A stretch of 64,000 nt of DNA, taken from Candidatus Altimarinota bacterium. Its GTDB lineage: Bacteria > Patescibacteriota > Gracilibacteria > UBA4473. Below the pieces are notes generated by a model. It saw only the letters and a program-made list of their open reading frames with translations, made no database searches and was not told where the DNA came from. Position numbers and translations under genes: made by a program. Positions 1-8,520 of the stretch are shown one piece after another; positions within the stretch are counted from its first letter, which is position 1, and every line of letters begins with the position of its first letter. The stretch covers positions 62,001 through 126,000 of the forward strand of contig JAIPJB010000004.1 in NCBI GenBank assembly GCA_021734395.1, written 5' to 3'.

Positions 1-130
1 ATGCTCGTTTGACAAAATAATGAATTTCTAATTCTTGTTCTTGTTCAAAATTTTTCATTAAGAGTCGAGAGGCCAGTAAGTAAGATTTACCTAAACTAAA
101 ACAATAATTCTGTTTTTCCCGTATATTCAT
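1..130 (-). CDS. partial hypothetical protein running off the left edge
   Basis: An open frame starts at an ATG on the minus strand and stays open for 43 codons to the window edge. The first residues read MNIREKQNYCFSLGKSYLLA and are not recognised. A TATAAT box with the GA-rich stretch CTGAAAGG lies directly upstream of the ATG, which supports a real start. It is divergent from the alpha/beta hydrolase. Too little is visible to assign a function. Confidence 0.45.
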   Translation of the reverse strand, partial: MNIREKQNYCFSLGKSYLLASRLLMKNFEQEQELEIHYFVKRA

Positions 131-199
131 CCTTTCAGATTATACATTATTATTTTGATGTGTTTCTCAAATCTTCTTTTTTCTCTACAATAATCCTCG

Positions 200-976
200 A
201 TGACCCCACACTTCATCACCGCAAAAAATATCAAAACCCATTTTCGAATTTTTGGCGAAGGAAAGGAAAAACTCGTCTTTCTCCATGGCTGGGGTGGAAG
301 CAGTGAGAGCTTTGAATCCCTCGCCCCTCGCATCGCCAAAAAAGCAAAAATGCAAGCTCTTGTCGTCGATCTGCCCGGATTCGGAAAATCCGATCCCCCT
401 CCCCCCGAAGGCTGGACGACACATGAGTACCAGTCGTGGCTGAAAGATTTTCTCCGACAACAAAAAATATCCAAAGCTTCTTTCTACGGACACAGTTTTG
501 GCTGTCGAGTGCTGGTGCGACTTTTGGTGCACAAACCCGAACTCGCGCAAAAAGTCATTCTTTCGGGAGCCGCCGGGATTCGCTGGCCACTTTCCCTGCG
601 ACAAAAAATCTCTGTTTTTCTGAGTAAAACCTTCTCCCCCGCAAAGTCACTGATTCCCGATCGCGTACAAAAATTTATTCTCTGTCGTGTTTTTGGAGCC
701 CGCGACTGGGGAATGGTCCCTGCAGAGCTCAAAGCCACCCTAAGAAAAACACTCGACGAACCGGATTTCCGAGATGAATTGAGTCAGATCAAAACCCCTG
801 TCTTGCTCCTCTGGGGACACAATGATCAGATCACGCCTCTGCGCTCTGCGAAAGTCTTTGCCCGCGAGCTTCCTCATGCAAAACTCAAAATACTCGACGG
901 CGGACGACACGGCATCCACCATACCCACGGAGACAAAATCACGAAGTACGTAACTCAGTTTTTGAATGAAAAATAA
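200..976 (+). CDS. alpha/beta hydrolase
   Basis: Soluble alpha/beta-hydrolase of 258 residues with the complete set of family marks: an HGWGG oxyanion-hole motif near residues 29-33, the nucleophile elbow GHSFG with Ser99, an acid in WGHND (Asp about 209) and the catalytic His in GGRHG (about 237). No signal peptide is seen, so it should act in the cytoplasm on an ester or similar small substrate that the sequence does not reveal. It is the first gene of a plus-strand run leading into cell-wall genes. A TACAAT box ends about 8 bases before the ATG. The family is certain; the specific reaction is unknown. Confidence 0.9.
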   Translation: MTPHFITAKNIKTHFRIFGEGKEKLVFLHGWGGSSESFESLAPRIAKKAKMQALVVDLPGFGKSDPPPPEGWTTHEYQSWLKDFLRQQKISKASFYGHSFGCRVLVRLLVHKPELAQKVILSGAAGIRWPLSLRQKISVFLSKTFSPAKSLIPDRVQKFILCRVFGARDWGMVPAELKATLRKTLDEPDFRDELSQIKTPVLLLWGHNDQITPLRSAKVFARELPHAKLKILDGGRHGIHHTHGDKITKYVTQFLNEK

Positions 977-990
977 AATACTTTTTTTCC

Positions 991-1055
991 TGTCATTCCC
1001 GCTTGGCGGGAATCAGATAATATATGCACAGGATTCCGGACAAGCCGGAATGACG
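991..1055. repeat. MITE-like composite palindrome at the start of the Mur-ligase gene
   Basis: Two small hairpins lie side by side: ATTCCCGC-ttg-GCGGGAAT (995-1013) and ATTCCGG-acaag-CCGGAAT (1033-1051). The outer ends form an inverted repeat, GTCATTCC against GGAATGAC. This is the layout of the widespread GTCATTCC-type dispersed repeats. It lies between the hydrolase stop and the likely Mur-ligase start, and makes that frame look longer at its 5' end than it probably is. Confidence 0.75.
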
Positions 1056-1064
1056 GAAGGGAAT

Positions 1065-2510
1065 ATGTATGCTTCAATTTTCGCAATTCTTCTTCTCGCC
1101 TTAGGTATTCGCACTGCCCTCTGGCACCTGCAGTCCTGGCAAATCCGAGAGTACCGCTGGGATCGCCTGAGAGATTACTTTCGAACCCAAGATGGCAAAA
1201 AAAACATCTGGAATCTGTGGTTTTTTCGGGGGATTCTCCCCCGCCCACGACTCAGCGGAAGGATTGCCTTGGTTGGATTTTTGTTTGTGCTGTGGAGCCT
1301 CCTTTTCTTCTGCTCATTCAAAGACACCTTTCCCCTGTGGCTCAATGCTCTCCTGTGGGAGCGAACGATCTGGATCGGTATTATGGCTTCTGTCGGGCTG
1401 TCCAAAATTCCCGTTCTTTTGGTCGAAAAATGGCTCTATATCCAAGCCAAAAAAATAATCGATCAGAGCCAAAATATCATTCGAATCGGCATTACGGGAA
1501 GCTATGGAAAATCGTCTACCAAAGAGATTTTGGTGCACATACTGACCGAACATTTTGGAAAAGAAAATGTGCTCTTTAATCCTGAAAACCAAAACCATGA
1601 AATCGCTCTCGCACGACTGATTCGGAAAAACGAATCATTTTTCCAATCAGGATACGGATCCAAAAAAGCCAAAAAATTCTTTGTCGCCGAAATCGGTGCT
1701 TACCGGCGAGGAGAAATTCGAAAAGTGTGCCGGTTTATCCAACCTCATATCGGTATTCTCACAGGGATCAATGCTCAGCATCTCTCGCTTTTTGGTTCGC
1801 AGGAAAACATCCAGAAGGGAAAATTTGAACTGGCCGAAGAAACCCAAGACAAAGTTTTTTTCAATGCTGACAGCAGTCTTTTGTCCGAAATATTTGCCGA
1901 TCGGGAAATAAAAGCAACGCCTATTCCCCTCTCTCTGTCCGCCGCCAAAAACATCAGCGTAAAACTGACCAAAACTGAATTCGAACTGTACGGCAAAAAA
2001 ACATTTCTGCCCTGGGCGGGGAAGTTTTTTGTGGGGAATGCTTTGCTGGCGGCAGAAGTGGCACGAGAGCTCGGCATGGAAAAAGAAAAAATTCTGAAAT
2101 CTCTACAAACGCTCCCGCCTCTACAGAGAGCCCTCCACACAAAAGAAATGCCTTCTGGGGCAACTATCCTTTTCGATCTGTATTCAGCGAATCCTGACGG
2201 CGTACTGCAAGCTATCGAGCATCTGGGACGAGAGGAAGGACGAAAAATATTCATCGGTCTCCCTCTTCTGGAACTCGGAAAAGATGCAGCCCGCATACAC
2301 GAGCAGATTTTCGAAGCGCTGCGAGAAATAAACGCGGAAGTTTTCTGGCTCAAGGATGATTTTGCAGAAAAGGGACGACAGATCTGCGGTGAAAAATTTC
2401 ACGGAACCGAATACAAAAAACTCGCCTCAATAATTCCTTCTCTCGGAAAAAATGATGCGGTACTTCTCGAATCCCGATTGCCTCAAAATATTGTAAAACT
2501 CTTCTCATGA
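1065..2510 (+). CDS. membrane-anchored Mur ligase (MurF-like)
   Basis: Mur-ligase family protein of 481 residues when started at ATG 1065. The frame extends upstream to 966, but those 33 codons are translated from a palindromic repeat, so I prefer the later start. An N-terminal membrane region with about three hydrophobic segments (to about residue 120) precedes an ATP-binding P-loop, GITGSYGKSST (about 142-152), and a late DLYSANPDG motif matching the YNANP element of MurF. Soluble MurF joins D-Ala-D-Ala to the UDP-MurNAc peptide. The membrane extension suggests a variant at the membrane, perhaps on a lipid-linked substrate. The stop overlaps the next start as ATGA, so the two are translationally coupled. 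Confidence 0.8.
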   Translation: MYASIFAILLLALGIRTALWHLQSWQIREYRWDRLRDYFRTQDGKKNIWNLWFFRGILPRPRLSGRIALVGFLFVLWSLLFFCSFKDTFPLWLNALLWERTIWIGIMASVGLSKIPVLLVEKWLYIQAKKIIDQSQNIIRIGITGSYGKSSTKEILVHILTEHFGKENVLFNPENQNHEIALARLIRKNESFFQSGYGSKKAKKFFVAEIGAYRRGEIRKVCRFIQPHIGILTGINAQHLSLFGSQENIQKGKFELAEETQDKVFFNADSSLLSEIFADREIKATPIPLSLSAAKNISVKLTKTEFELYGKKTFLPWAGKFFVGNALLAAEVARELGMEKEKILKSLQTLPPLQRALHTKEMPSGATILFDLYSANPDGVLQAIEHLGREEGRKIFIGLPLLELGKDAARIHEQIFEALREINAEVFWLKDDFAEKGRQICGEKFHGTEYKKLASIIPSLGKNDAVLLESRLPQNIVKLFS

Positions 2511-3685
2511 AACGCCTGGTTTCTAATCAGATTTCTCCGAATTTTCGATTCCTGGACAGTCTGCATGCGGCCGGACAGCTCTTCCAATGGAGAGCAAAAA
2601 CGGTAGATTTCGAACCTTTTTTTCAGACGCCAAATTACCGTTTGACCAATGCTGCCCGATCAGCTCTAGGAATTTTGATCGACACACTCAAGCTTCCGAA
2701 AGAAAAAAAAATCGGTATTCCGGCGTATATTTGTGCGGTTGTAGCGACACCATTTTTGGAGCGGGGCTACAGGATCCAGTGGATTGATACCGATAAAAAC
2801 GGGCTCATTGATCCGTATGATTTTGAAAAAAAAGCCGATCACCTGTCTCTTGTCGTCGTTCCTCATATCTGGGGGCAATACGCTCCACGAGAAAAAATCT
2901 ATACGACTGCCAAACAGAAAAATATTTTTGTTATTGAAGACTGTGCGCATCTCTGGGACACAGATCTCTCGCACTGCGATGCCAAAATATTGAGCTTTGG
3001 ACGAGAAAAAGTTTTCTCGTGTGTTTCGGGTGGAGCCCTTCTCTGGCGAGAAGAGTTGGCTTTTTCTGAAAAACTCCATTCTGCCAAACTCAAACCCCCT
3101 TCCCCCTGGTGGACAATCCGTCACGCTCTCCAACCACTCTGGTTTTCTCTAGCACTCCCCTTTTGGCATGTGGGGAGTATCGGCAAGGTTTTTGTCTGGA
3201 GTCTGCGAAAACTGAATATTTTGCCAGCCGCCGTCACCCAAAAAGAAAAAAAAGGGCACGAAGATTTCCCCATTTGCAGCATGCCGCGGTCAATGCAATA
3301 CATATTGGTGCACCAGCTCGATCGAGCCGCCAAGATTCAATCTCATCGACAGGAAATAGCCAGCGCTTGGAAACATGTTCTAGAGAATCTTTTTCCCAAA
3401 AGTCAGATTGTCATCCCAGAGAATGCTCTGCGAGTTATTCTCCGAATATCAGAAGCCGGGGAAGTAAAAAGAAAAGCGAAAGCCTTGGGATTTTATCTCC
3501 GAGACTGGGATGGTCATCCTATCGCTCCAGAAGGAATCGATAGAGGACGATTTGGTTACCACACCGGACAATGCCCGAATGCTGAGGACTTTAACAAGCA
3601 TAGCATCACATTCCCGACGAATATTCGAACCCATTTGTCGGATGTCCGAAGATTTGAGACAATGTGGAAGATTCTCTATTCATGA
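2507..3685 (+). CDS. DegT/DnrJ/EryC1-like PLP aminotransferase
   Basis: 392-residue protein resembling the DegT/DnrJ/EryC1/StrS sugar aminotransferases. Visible marks are the substrate-loop segment GIPAYICAVVATPFLERG, the acidic PLP-anchoring motif VIEDCAHLW, and SFGREKVFSCVSGG, whose Lys168 would form the Schiff base with PLP. Such enzymes usually transaminate nucleotide-linked keto-sugars for surface glycans. Its place between a Mur ligase and a FemAB ligase, with ATGA overlaps on both sides, supports an envelope role. The sequence is divergent, so the substrate is unknown and a non-catalytic role cannot be excluded. Confidence 0.75.
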   Translation: MKRLVSNQISPNFRFLDSLHAAGQLFQWRAKTVDFEPFFQTPNYRLTNAARSALGILIDTLKLPKEKKIGIPAYICAVVATPFLERGYRIQWIDTDKNGLIDPYDFEKKADHLSLVVVPHIWGQYAPREKIYTTAKQKNIFVIEDCAHLWDTDLSHCDAKILSFGREKVFSCVSGGALLWREELAFSEKLHSAKLKPPSPWWTIRHALQPLWFSLALPFWHVGSIGKVFVWSLRKLNILPAAVTQKEKKGHEDFPICSMPRSMQYILVHQLDRAAKIQSHRQEIASAWKHVLENLFPKSQIVIPENALRVILRISEAGEVKRKAKALGFYLRDWDGHPIAPEGIDRGRFGYHTGQCPNAEDFNKHSITFPTNIRTHLSDVRRFETMWKILYS

Positions 3686-4026
3686 AAGAAGCTTCTCTCA
3701 TCACGTGGGGAACCTATGCCTGTCGTATTTCCAACCGCGTTCCTCAAAACAAACAGTACAGGCAAAAAAGTATTCGATTGAGTCAAAATGAAGAAATGAA
3801 AATAACGGAAATAATCAGAAATATTGTTTTCGAAGATGACCTCAAAGTTTTAGCCTACAATATCTGTATCGATCACGTACACATGGTGATGGTGTGTGAG
3901 GAAGATGAACTCTCGAAGATTGTGCAAAAACTGAAATCCGTCAGTGCGAGATTCTTCAATATCTGGAAAGGACGCACTCGCCCGACAGTGAATACGATAC
4001 CTGCCGTGAACACTCCTTCCACATTA

Positions 4027-4050
4027 AACAGGGGAGCATGCTCCCCTGTT
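4027..4050. repeat. perfect 24-bp palindrome, copy 1
   Basis: AACAGGGGAGCA followed by its exact reverse complement. It can form a 12-bp cruciform or hairpin, the kind of substrate that HUH/REP transposases recognise. It lies inside the transposase reading frame. Confidence 0.92.
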
Positions 4051-4167
4051 CATAATAAAAAAAGAGGGATAGCCCAAAACCATCTCTGGGCAAGAAACAT
4101 TTTCTCAACAATGAATGCTTCCTCTACAGTGAATACCCTCTCCATAATGAACACTCCTTTCACATTG

Positions 4168-4191
4168 AACAGGGGAGCATGCTCCCCTGTT
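4168..4191. repeat. perfect 24-bp palindrome, copy 2
   Basis: Identical to the copy 141 bases upstream, in the same reading frame. Both arms are conserved although flanking bases have drifted, which hints at constraint on the hairpin itself. Confidence 0.92.
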
Positions 4192-4375
4192 CATAATAAA
4201 AAAAGAGGGATAACCCAAAACCACCTCTGGGCAAGAAAATTCAACATCTCATACATTTACAATGACAAACAACTTTTCAATGCGGTGGAATATGTGAATA
4301 ATAACAGAGAAAAACACAATCTCCCGAAGAATAAAAAATTGTCTTCTCTTATTCAAACATTCCTCTGTGAATACC

Positions 4376-5425
4376 ATGATGCATTCTGAAAAAAATTTTT
4401 CTTTGAAGCCTATAACCGGCGAACAACTCCAGGCATTTTATGATGCTTTTCCAGGGCAGAAAACATTTCTGCAAACTCCCAAATACGGTGATTTTCGCTC
4501 AGCTTTGGGCGAAAAAAACTTTCGGTATGGAATCTATTCCCAGAATTCGGATTCAAAACAAGTAAAAATGATTGGGGTGGCACAATTTCAGCGTATCCCG
4601 GCCAAACGCGGAATACACCTGCATCTTCCTCATGGTCCATTGATCCAAAACACACAAAACAAAGCACTTGCTTTTTTTCTCTCTGAATACAAACGCCTCG
4701 GACACGAACAATCGTGTGATTTCGTACGTATTTCCTCCCTCTTTGAGAAAGAGGGAGCGAGGGAGATTTTGGATTCTTTTAAAAAAGAAGGATTTCGCGA
4801 TGCTCCCGTGCATCTGGTCAATCCGGAAAAAACCTGGGTACTGGATATCACCCAAAGTGAAGAAGATATCCTCAAAAACATGCGAAAATCCACGCGCTAC
4901 GAAGTCCGTCGATCCGGTCGAGGCGAGATCAAAACCCGAATGGGAAACAAAAAAGAAGATCTGGAGATTTTTTGGAAGCTGCACACCGAAACGGTCAAAA
5001 GACAGAATTTTATTCCTTTTGCGCGTCAGACAACTGAAAAAGAATTGGAAATTTTTGGAAATGATGTGCAGATTTTCAGTGCTGAAGTTGAACAAATAAT
5101 GTGTTCAAGCTCGATAATCATTTTCGACTCTCATGCCGCCTATTACCACCAGGGAGCCTCTACATATTCCAAACTTCCCTGCTCTCACTCGACTCTCTGG
5201 GACGCCATTCGAGAAGCAAAACGCCGAGGATGCACAGAGTTTAATTTTTGGGGTGTCTGCGATGAAGACGAAAAAGACCACCCCTGGTACGGACTTTCAC
5301 GATTTAAGCGTGGTTTTGGAGGAGAAGAACGGAATTTTTTGCACGCACAGGATTTTCCTCTTACAAAAAAATACTGGCTCAACTGGACCGTAGAAAAATA
5401 CCGAAAGTGGAAACGGAATTATTAA
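4376..5425 (+). CDS. FemAB/FemX-like peptidoglycan bridge aminoacyltransferase
   Basis: About 349 residues of the FemAB (GNAT-fold) family, which transfers amino acids from aminoacyl-tRNA to the stem peptide of lipid II. Marks are MRKSTRYEVRRSGR in the middle and the C-terminal signature NFWGVCDEDEKDHPWYGLSR followed by FKRGFGG. The start is ambiguous among GTG 4367, ATG 4376 and ATG 4379, all overlapping the transposase end. Together with the Mur ligase and the DegT-like gene it forms a wall-building cluster. The sequence VEQIMCSS near residue 240 comes from a dispersed 21-bp palindrome and is also seen in PabB and Mfd here. Confidence 0.88.
   Translation: MMHSEKNFSLKPITGEQLQAFYDAFPGQKTFLQTPKYGDFRSALGEKNFRYGIYSQNSDSKQVKMIGVAQFQRIPAKRGIHLHLPHGPLIQNTQNKALAFFLSEYKRLGHEQSCDFVRISSLFEKEGAREILDSFKKEGFRDAPVHLVNPEKTWVLDITQSEEDILKNMRKSTRYEVRRSGRGEIKTRMGNKKEDLEIFWKLHTETVKRQNFIPFARQTTEKELEIFGNDVQIFSAEVEQIMCSSSIIIFDSHAAYYHQGASTYSKLPCSHSTLWDAIREAKRRGCTEFNFWGVCDEDEKDHPWYGLSRFKRGFGGEERNFLHAQDFPLTKKYWLNWTVEKYRKWKRNY
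5088..5108. repeat. dispersed 21-bp palindrome (in femAB-like gene)
   Basis: TTGAACA, seven bases, then TGTTCAA. One of six copies in the window; translated as VEQIMCS in this frame. Confidence 0.85.
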
Positions 5426-5427
5426 AA

Positions 5428-5715
5428 CTACAGGTTGAGAAATTGATCCAAGGCTCCTCCCCCCATATCACTCACCATTGAGGAAATCAGTGCCGGAAGA
5501 GACCACAGAGAGAGAAAAAACAATCCCAATATCAGCACCCATTTTACTATGCCCCAGATTCGTTTGTTTCTTTCGTTGCGAAGTATTTGCTCGTTCTGCT
5601 TTTTAATAATTTCCTGATTTGCTGCCAGAGATCCAAGCATCTGAAGTATCGTATCTTCCTTGGAAGGAGGCGGTGTATAGTGAGGATGCGAAGACGGCTG
5701 TGAAGAGTCTGCCAT
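5428..5715 (-). CDS. small single-pass membrane protein
   Basis: 95-residue protein starting at the internal ATG that gives MADSSQPSSHPHYTPPPSKE. It has a polar, Pro/Ser/His-rich N-terminus, then a coiled-coil-prone Q/N/E/R segment (ANQEIIKKQNEQILRNERNK), one transmembrane helix (about 58-80) and a short Gly-rich tail. No family is recognised. It is convergent with the FemAB-like gene, with two bases between the stops. Small proteins of this design are common in reduced genomes; no function can be inferred. Confidence 0.65.
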   Translation of the reverse strand: MADSSQPSSHPHYTPPPSKEDTILQMLGSLAANQEIIKKQNEQILRNERNKRIWGIVKWVLILGLFFLSLWSLPALISSMVSDMGGGALDQFLNL

Positions 5716-5834
5716 TGAGAAAAGTATGACAGAAGAAAAAAGTTTTCCAAATCCAAATACTTGCATTTCTGCTTTTCAAAATTACACTTTTTTCGATCCA
5801 TAATTTTTCATTAAAAATTCATAATTCATTTATC

Positions 5835-6137
5835 ATGGCAAAAGTAACCGTCCGCGACAACTCTGGAAAAGAAGTCGTCACTTTTGATGCCGAAAAAGAT
5901 GAATCACTCGGCACTCAAGCTCAAGATAATGGTGCCCCGATCCCTTTTTCCTGTGGTGTAGGGGCTTGCCGAACCTGTGTAGCAAAAGTCAAAAAAGGAA
6001 AAGAGTATCTCGATGAGGAAGCCGTCGGACCGAAACATATCACCACCGAGGATGATGAAATTTTGACTTGTATCTGCGGACTACGAGAAGACGCTCCCGA
6101 TGATGCCGAAATCGATATCGAAGCCGAAAATCTATAA
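5835..6137 (+). CDS. [2Fe-2S] plant-type ferredoxin
   Basis: 100-residue ferredoxin with cluster ligands in CGVGACRTC (Cys40, Cys45, Cys48) and the distal ligand in LTCIC (Cys79 or 81). It matches the C-x4-C-x2-C...C pattern of plant/adrenodoxin-type ferredoxins. It would carry single electrons in the cytoplasm; the partner reductase is not in the window. The protein is very acidic, especially at the C-terminus, as expected for a ferredoxin that docks electrostatically. It stands alone, with an AT-rich leader and no Shine-Dalgarno sequence. Confidence 0.93.
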   Translation: MAKVTVRDNSGKEVVTFDAEKDESLGTQAQDNGAPIPFSCGVGACRTCVAKVKKGKEYLDEEAVGPKHITTEDDEILTCICGLREDAPDDAEIDIEAENL

Positions 6138-6259
6138 TTTGACATATTTAAGTTAGGCAGTTAAAAAGCCTTTGTACGAACAAACACAAATCTGTTGTTT
6201 GGGCGTCGTTCTTTGAAAATTGAAGATTTCTATTTATCAACAAAACGAAGGAGTTCATC

Positions 6260-6898
6260 ATGAAAAAAAATCCAGGCCTTATCCTCTTTTTGGGATTAGT
6301 AGCCACCATCGTTGTTGTGTTTTTGGTCTCCAAATACACAATAACAGAAACCGATATTATCCTGCAAAAGGCAGGATATGATTCGAATCTTTCAAGAGAG
6401 GAAACTTATTCTGTTATAAAAAAACTCTCTCAGTTTTTTAAAGAAAACCTCTATGATCTCGAAGATATTGTCGAAGCCAGAAATACCGTAGTTCGGAAAA
6501 ACCCGGAATATTTCTCCAAAAAATTCGACTATCTGACTGAGTGGAGAAGTTATGACTTCTTTGACGATACAAGAGATTTCGTACAAACAAAAGGTCCTTT
6601 TGATATTTGGAATCGAGATGTCTTGAATCCAGAGGAAGGACCAGGGATCAAACTCTTGGATAAATCAGCATACATCTTTCAGAGCAAAGAAAAAATTGCT
6701 GAAGAATTAAAAAAACTCATTCATCTTTTCAAGAAAGACGAAAGCGATAAAAACAAAATTCTTGCCGTCCGAGATATAATCCTTCAGCAAAATGCTCAAT
6801 ATTTTTCAGATACTACCGCAAAATGGTTCTATATCGACGTAGGAAAAGTCGACATCAGAGGTCCCAAAATCAGTGGTGTTAATATTACCGACTTCTAA
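6260..6898 (+). CDS. hypothetical membrane-anchored protein
   Basis: 212 residues with an N-terminal signal anchor (about 7-24) and a soluble, probably extracytoplasmic, helical and charged domain. The motif KN(P/A)(E/Q)YFS occurs twice: KNPEYFSKKF near residue 87 and QNAQYFSDTT near 180. Each follows an I(V/L)xx(R/Q)xxxx stretch, so the protein probably has two related halves. No family is recognised. Unlike most genes here it has a strong Shine-Dalgarno sequence (GAAGGAG, seven bases before ATG) and its own terminator, so it is an independent unit. Confidence 0.7.
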   Translation: MKKNPGLILFLGLVATIVVVFLVSKYTITETDIILQKAGYDSNLSREETYSVIKKLSQFFKENLYDLEDIVEARNTVVRKNPEYFSKKFDYLTEWRSYDFFDDTRDFVQTKGPFDIWNRDVLNPEEGPGIKLLDKSAYIFQSKEKIAEELKKLIHLFKKDESDKNKILAVRDIILQQNAQYFSDTTAKWFYIDVGKVDIRGPKISGVNITDF

Positions 6899-6921
6899 AT
6901 CTTCAATTTTCTGAATATAAG

Positions 6922-6951
6922 TCCCCCCTGCCAAGGCGGGGGGGGCTTTTT
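6922..6951 (+). terminator. rho-independent terminator
   Basis: A C-run followed by GCC-aa-GGC and a G-run, then CTTTTT. A strong GC-rich hairpin with a U tract just after the 212-residue membrane protein. Confidence 0.8.
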
Positions 6952-6960
6952 CGAAAAACT

Positions 6961-6988
6961 TTGACAAATATCCCCTTCTTCATACAAT
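6961..6988 (+). promoter_or_regulatory. promoter of rpmG
   Basis: TTGACA, 16 bases, TACAAT, then TCTCCCG. It matches the shared ribosomal-protein promoter pattern of this window, including the C-rich discriminator. Confidence 0.75.
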
Positions 6989-7038
6989 TCTCCCGCTTTT
7001 CAATTCGCAATTGAAAATTGATCATTAATCATTAAATC

Positions 7039-7248
7039 ATGGCTCGAGCTACCAAAAAACGCGCTTTCTTTGCTCTCTACTGCACTGCCTGTCAAGAAAA
7101 AGACGGAAAAAGGAGAGAGAATTATAAAATTCTGATCAATACCCAAAATCAGAATCCGAAAGAATTTCAACTTCGAAAATACTGTCCCACCTGCAACAAG
7201 CACCAACCCCACAAAACAAAGCAGATCTCTCGAGCACAAAATACCTAA
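7039..7248 (+). CDS. rpmG: 50S ribosomal protein bL33
   Basis: 69-residue bL33 of the zinc-binding type: two Cys pairs, CTAC and CPTC, frame the sheet, followed by NKHQPHKTK, which matches the usual KHTPHKETK end. It is longer than the common 50-55 residues because of an insert between the Cys pairs (near KDGKRRENY) and a short tail. It sits in the large subunit near the E site. It is a single-gene unit with its own promoter and terminator. Confidence 0.92.
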   Translation: MARATKKRAFFALYCTACQEKDGKRRENYKILINTQNQNPKEFQLRKYCPTCNKHQPHKTKQISRAQNT

Positions 7249-7271
7249 ACAATCTATTCTTGACACAAGAG

Positions 7272-7299
7272 AAAAGCCGTTTGCTTCGGCTTTTTTTTT
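7272..7299 (+). terminator. rho-independent terminator after rpmG
   Basis: AAAGCCG and CGGCTTT arms around a 7-base loop, followed by nine T. Confidence 0.8.
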
Positions 7300-7317
7300 A
7301 TGCCACAATAAAATGCG

Positions 7318-8520
7318 ATGAAAAATCTTCTGCAAACGCTCTCAGAAAAACTAAACGAGATCAATAAAATTCGCGAAAGACACAAAAAAGCAAAACAAGA
7401 ACAAAAAAAAGTGGCACCTCAAAAAACGAAAGAAAATGAAACCCAAAAAATAGAGGTAGACATTCCCACGAAAACAATCGTAAAAGTAATCCTCGTTCTG
7501 GCTTTGTTTTTTATCCTGGGACAACTGGTTGTTTTGCTCAAGAGTTTGCTGGTCGTCACGATTATTTGTCTTTTCCTGGCTATGGGGCTCTCCCCTATTT
7601 TGAGCTCCATTGAAAAATATAAAATTCCTCGCCCAGTGGCTATTTTAATCCTGTATGTCGGCTTTTTGGGCGTTCTAACCGTTCTTTTTATTGCTATTAT
7701 CCCCATCTTATCCGAACAGCTTTTTTCCATCGCTCGGGAAATTCGAAATCTTTTCTCCGGAAATTCCCAAATTCCTGTTATCCACGATATGCTCGAAAGT
7801 CTTCATTTTGATACCAGTCAGATTCAAAAATTCATCACCGATAATCTCACGAGTATTTCTCGAAATCTACAGAGTGTCGCCGGATCAACTTTCTTTATTC
7901 TGACGGGTGTTTTTCAGGGAGTATTTAATTTTATTTTTGCGCTCGTACTGCTCTTTTTTATCCTTATGGAACGAGAAAAAATTGGTAATTTTATTCTGGC
8001 ACTCATCCCTATGCGAGATCAGCAATACATCCGCGATAAAGCTGAACGTATGCAGTCCAAAATGTCCGATTGGTTTCGTGGACAAGTTATTCTGATGGTA
8101 TCGGTGGGGCTTTTTATGTACGTCGGAATGAAAATCTTCGAATTTGCTTTTGATATGAAATATGCCGCTACTATTGGTCTGCTTGCTGGATTTATGGAAT
8201 TATTTCCGTATATAGGCGTGATTCTGACGGGAATTTTAGCGAGTCTGATTGCGGTTAATATTTCGTGGGTTCTCTTGCTTTTTGTCATCGGCTGGATAGC
8301 TCTCACTCAATTTTTGGAAGGAAATTTCCTGGTGCCAATTGTTATGGAAAAGGCAACAGGTCTTTCTTCTGTTGTCGTGATACTGGCAATATCTATCGGT
8401 GGTGTCTTGGGAAATGAAATCGGTGGTGTGCCACTCGCTATCTTGGGAATGATTTTGTCTATTCCTCTTGCCGCGTCACTGGGCATTTTTGTAGACGAAG
8501 TCGTCAAAAAGAAATACTAA
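7318..8520 (+). CDS. AI-2E family (PerM-type) transporter
   Basis: 400-residue integral membrane protein of the AI-2E transporter / UPF0118 family. A Lys/Gln/Glu-rich cytoplasmic N-terminus (1-45) is followed by the family pattern of about eight helices. Two helices form an early hairpin (about 50-90), an amphipathic soluble stretch covers about 130-190, and the late region contains GFMELFPYIGVILTGILA and the EGNFLVPIVMEKATGLS motif. Members export small molecules or act in sodium/proton exchange; the substrate here is unknown. The stop overlaps that of prmC by four bases in a convergent arrangement. Confidence 0.9.
   Translation: MKNLLQTLSEKLNEINKIRERHKKAKQEQKKVAPQKTKENETQKIEVDIPTKTIVKVILVLALFFILGQLVVLLKSLLVVTIICLFLAMGLSPILSSIEKYKIPRPVAILILYVGFLGVLTVLFIAIIPILSEQLFSIAREIRNLFSGNSQIPVIHDMLESLHFDTSQIQKFITDNLTSISRNLQSVAGSTFFILTGVFQGVFNFIFALVLLFFILMEREKIGNFILALIPMRDQQYIRDKAERMQSKMSDWFRGQVILMVSVGLFMYVGMKIFEFAFDMKYAATIGLLAGFMELFPYIGVILTGILASLIAVNISWVLLLFVIGWIALTQFLEGNFLVPIVMEKATGLSSVVVILAISIGGVLGNEIGGVPLAILGMILSIPLAASLGIFVDEVVKKKY

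Larger units (their letters stand above)
3985..4239. repeat. 141-bp tandem duplication inside the transposase gene
   Basis: The stretch starting ACAGTGAATAC at 3985 recurs at 4126, exactly 141 bases (47 codons) later, and similarity continues to about 4239 with a few substitutions. Each copy starts with a degenerate 15-bp (five-residue, S/T-x-x-N type) microrepeat, then the palindrome, then a shared tail encoding NKKRGI and QNHLWAR. The period is divisible by three, so the reading frame is kept. Confidence 0.9.
3682..4389 (+). mobile_element. IS200/REP-associated (HUH, Y1) transposase gene with internal palindromic duplication
   Basis: Encodes about 235 residues of the Y1 transposase / TnpA-REP superfamily. 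The metal-binding HUH motif is in CIDHVHMVMV (His65, His67). The candidate catalytic Tyr204 lies in NAVEYVNNNREKH, in the usual C-terminal helix. I start at ATG 3682, which overlaps the preceding stop as ATGA; a GTG at 3664 is also in frame. Between motif and tyrosine the gene carries an in-frame 141-bp duplication (about 3985-4239) absent from normal family members. Each copy has a perfect 24-bp palindrome and encodes RGACSPVHNKKRGI. The frame is intact, so the protein may be active, or the insert may have disabled it. Confidence 0.8.

Noticed and set aside
966-1064. Longer N-terminus of the Mur-ligase gene
   Set aside because: These 33 codons are translated from a palindromic repeat and overlap the hydrolase end. 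The natural membrane start follows at ATG 1065.
4007-4239. CRISPR-like array in the transposase gene
   Set aside because: Only two units, in frame, with a palindrome and no unique spacers; a tandem duplication explains it.
8517-8520. Frameshift or fusion between the permease and prmC
   Set aside because: The genes are convergent and just share stop-codon bases, as several other pairs do here.
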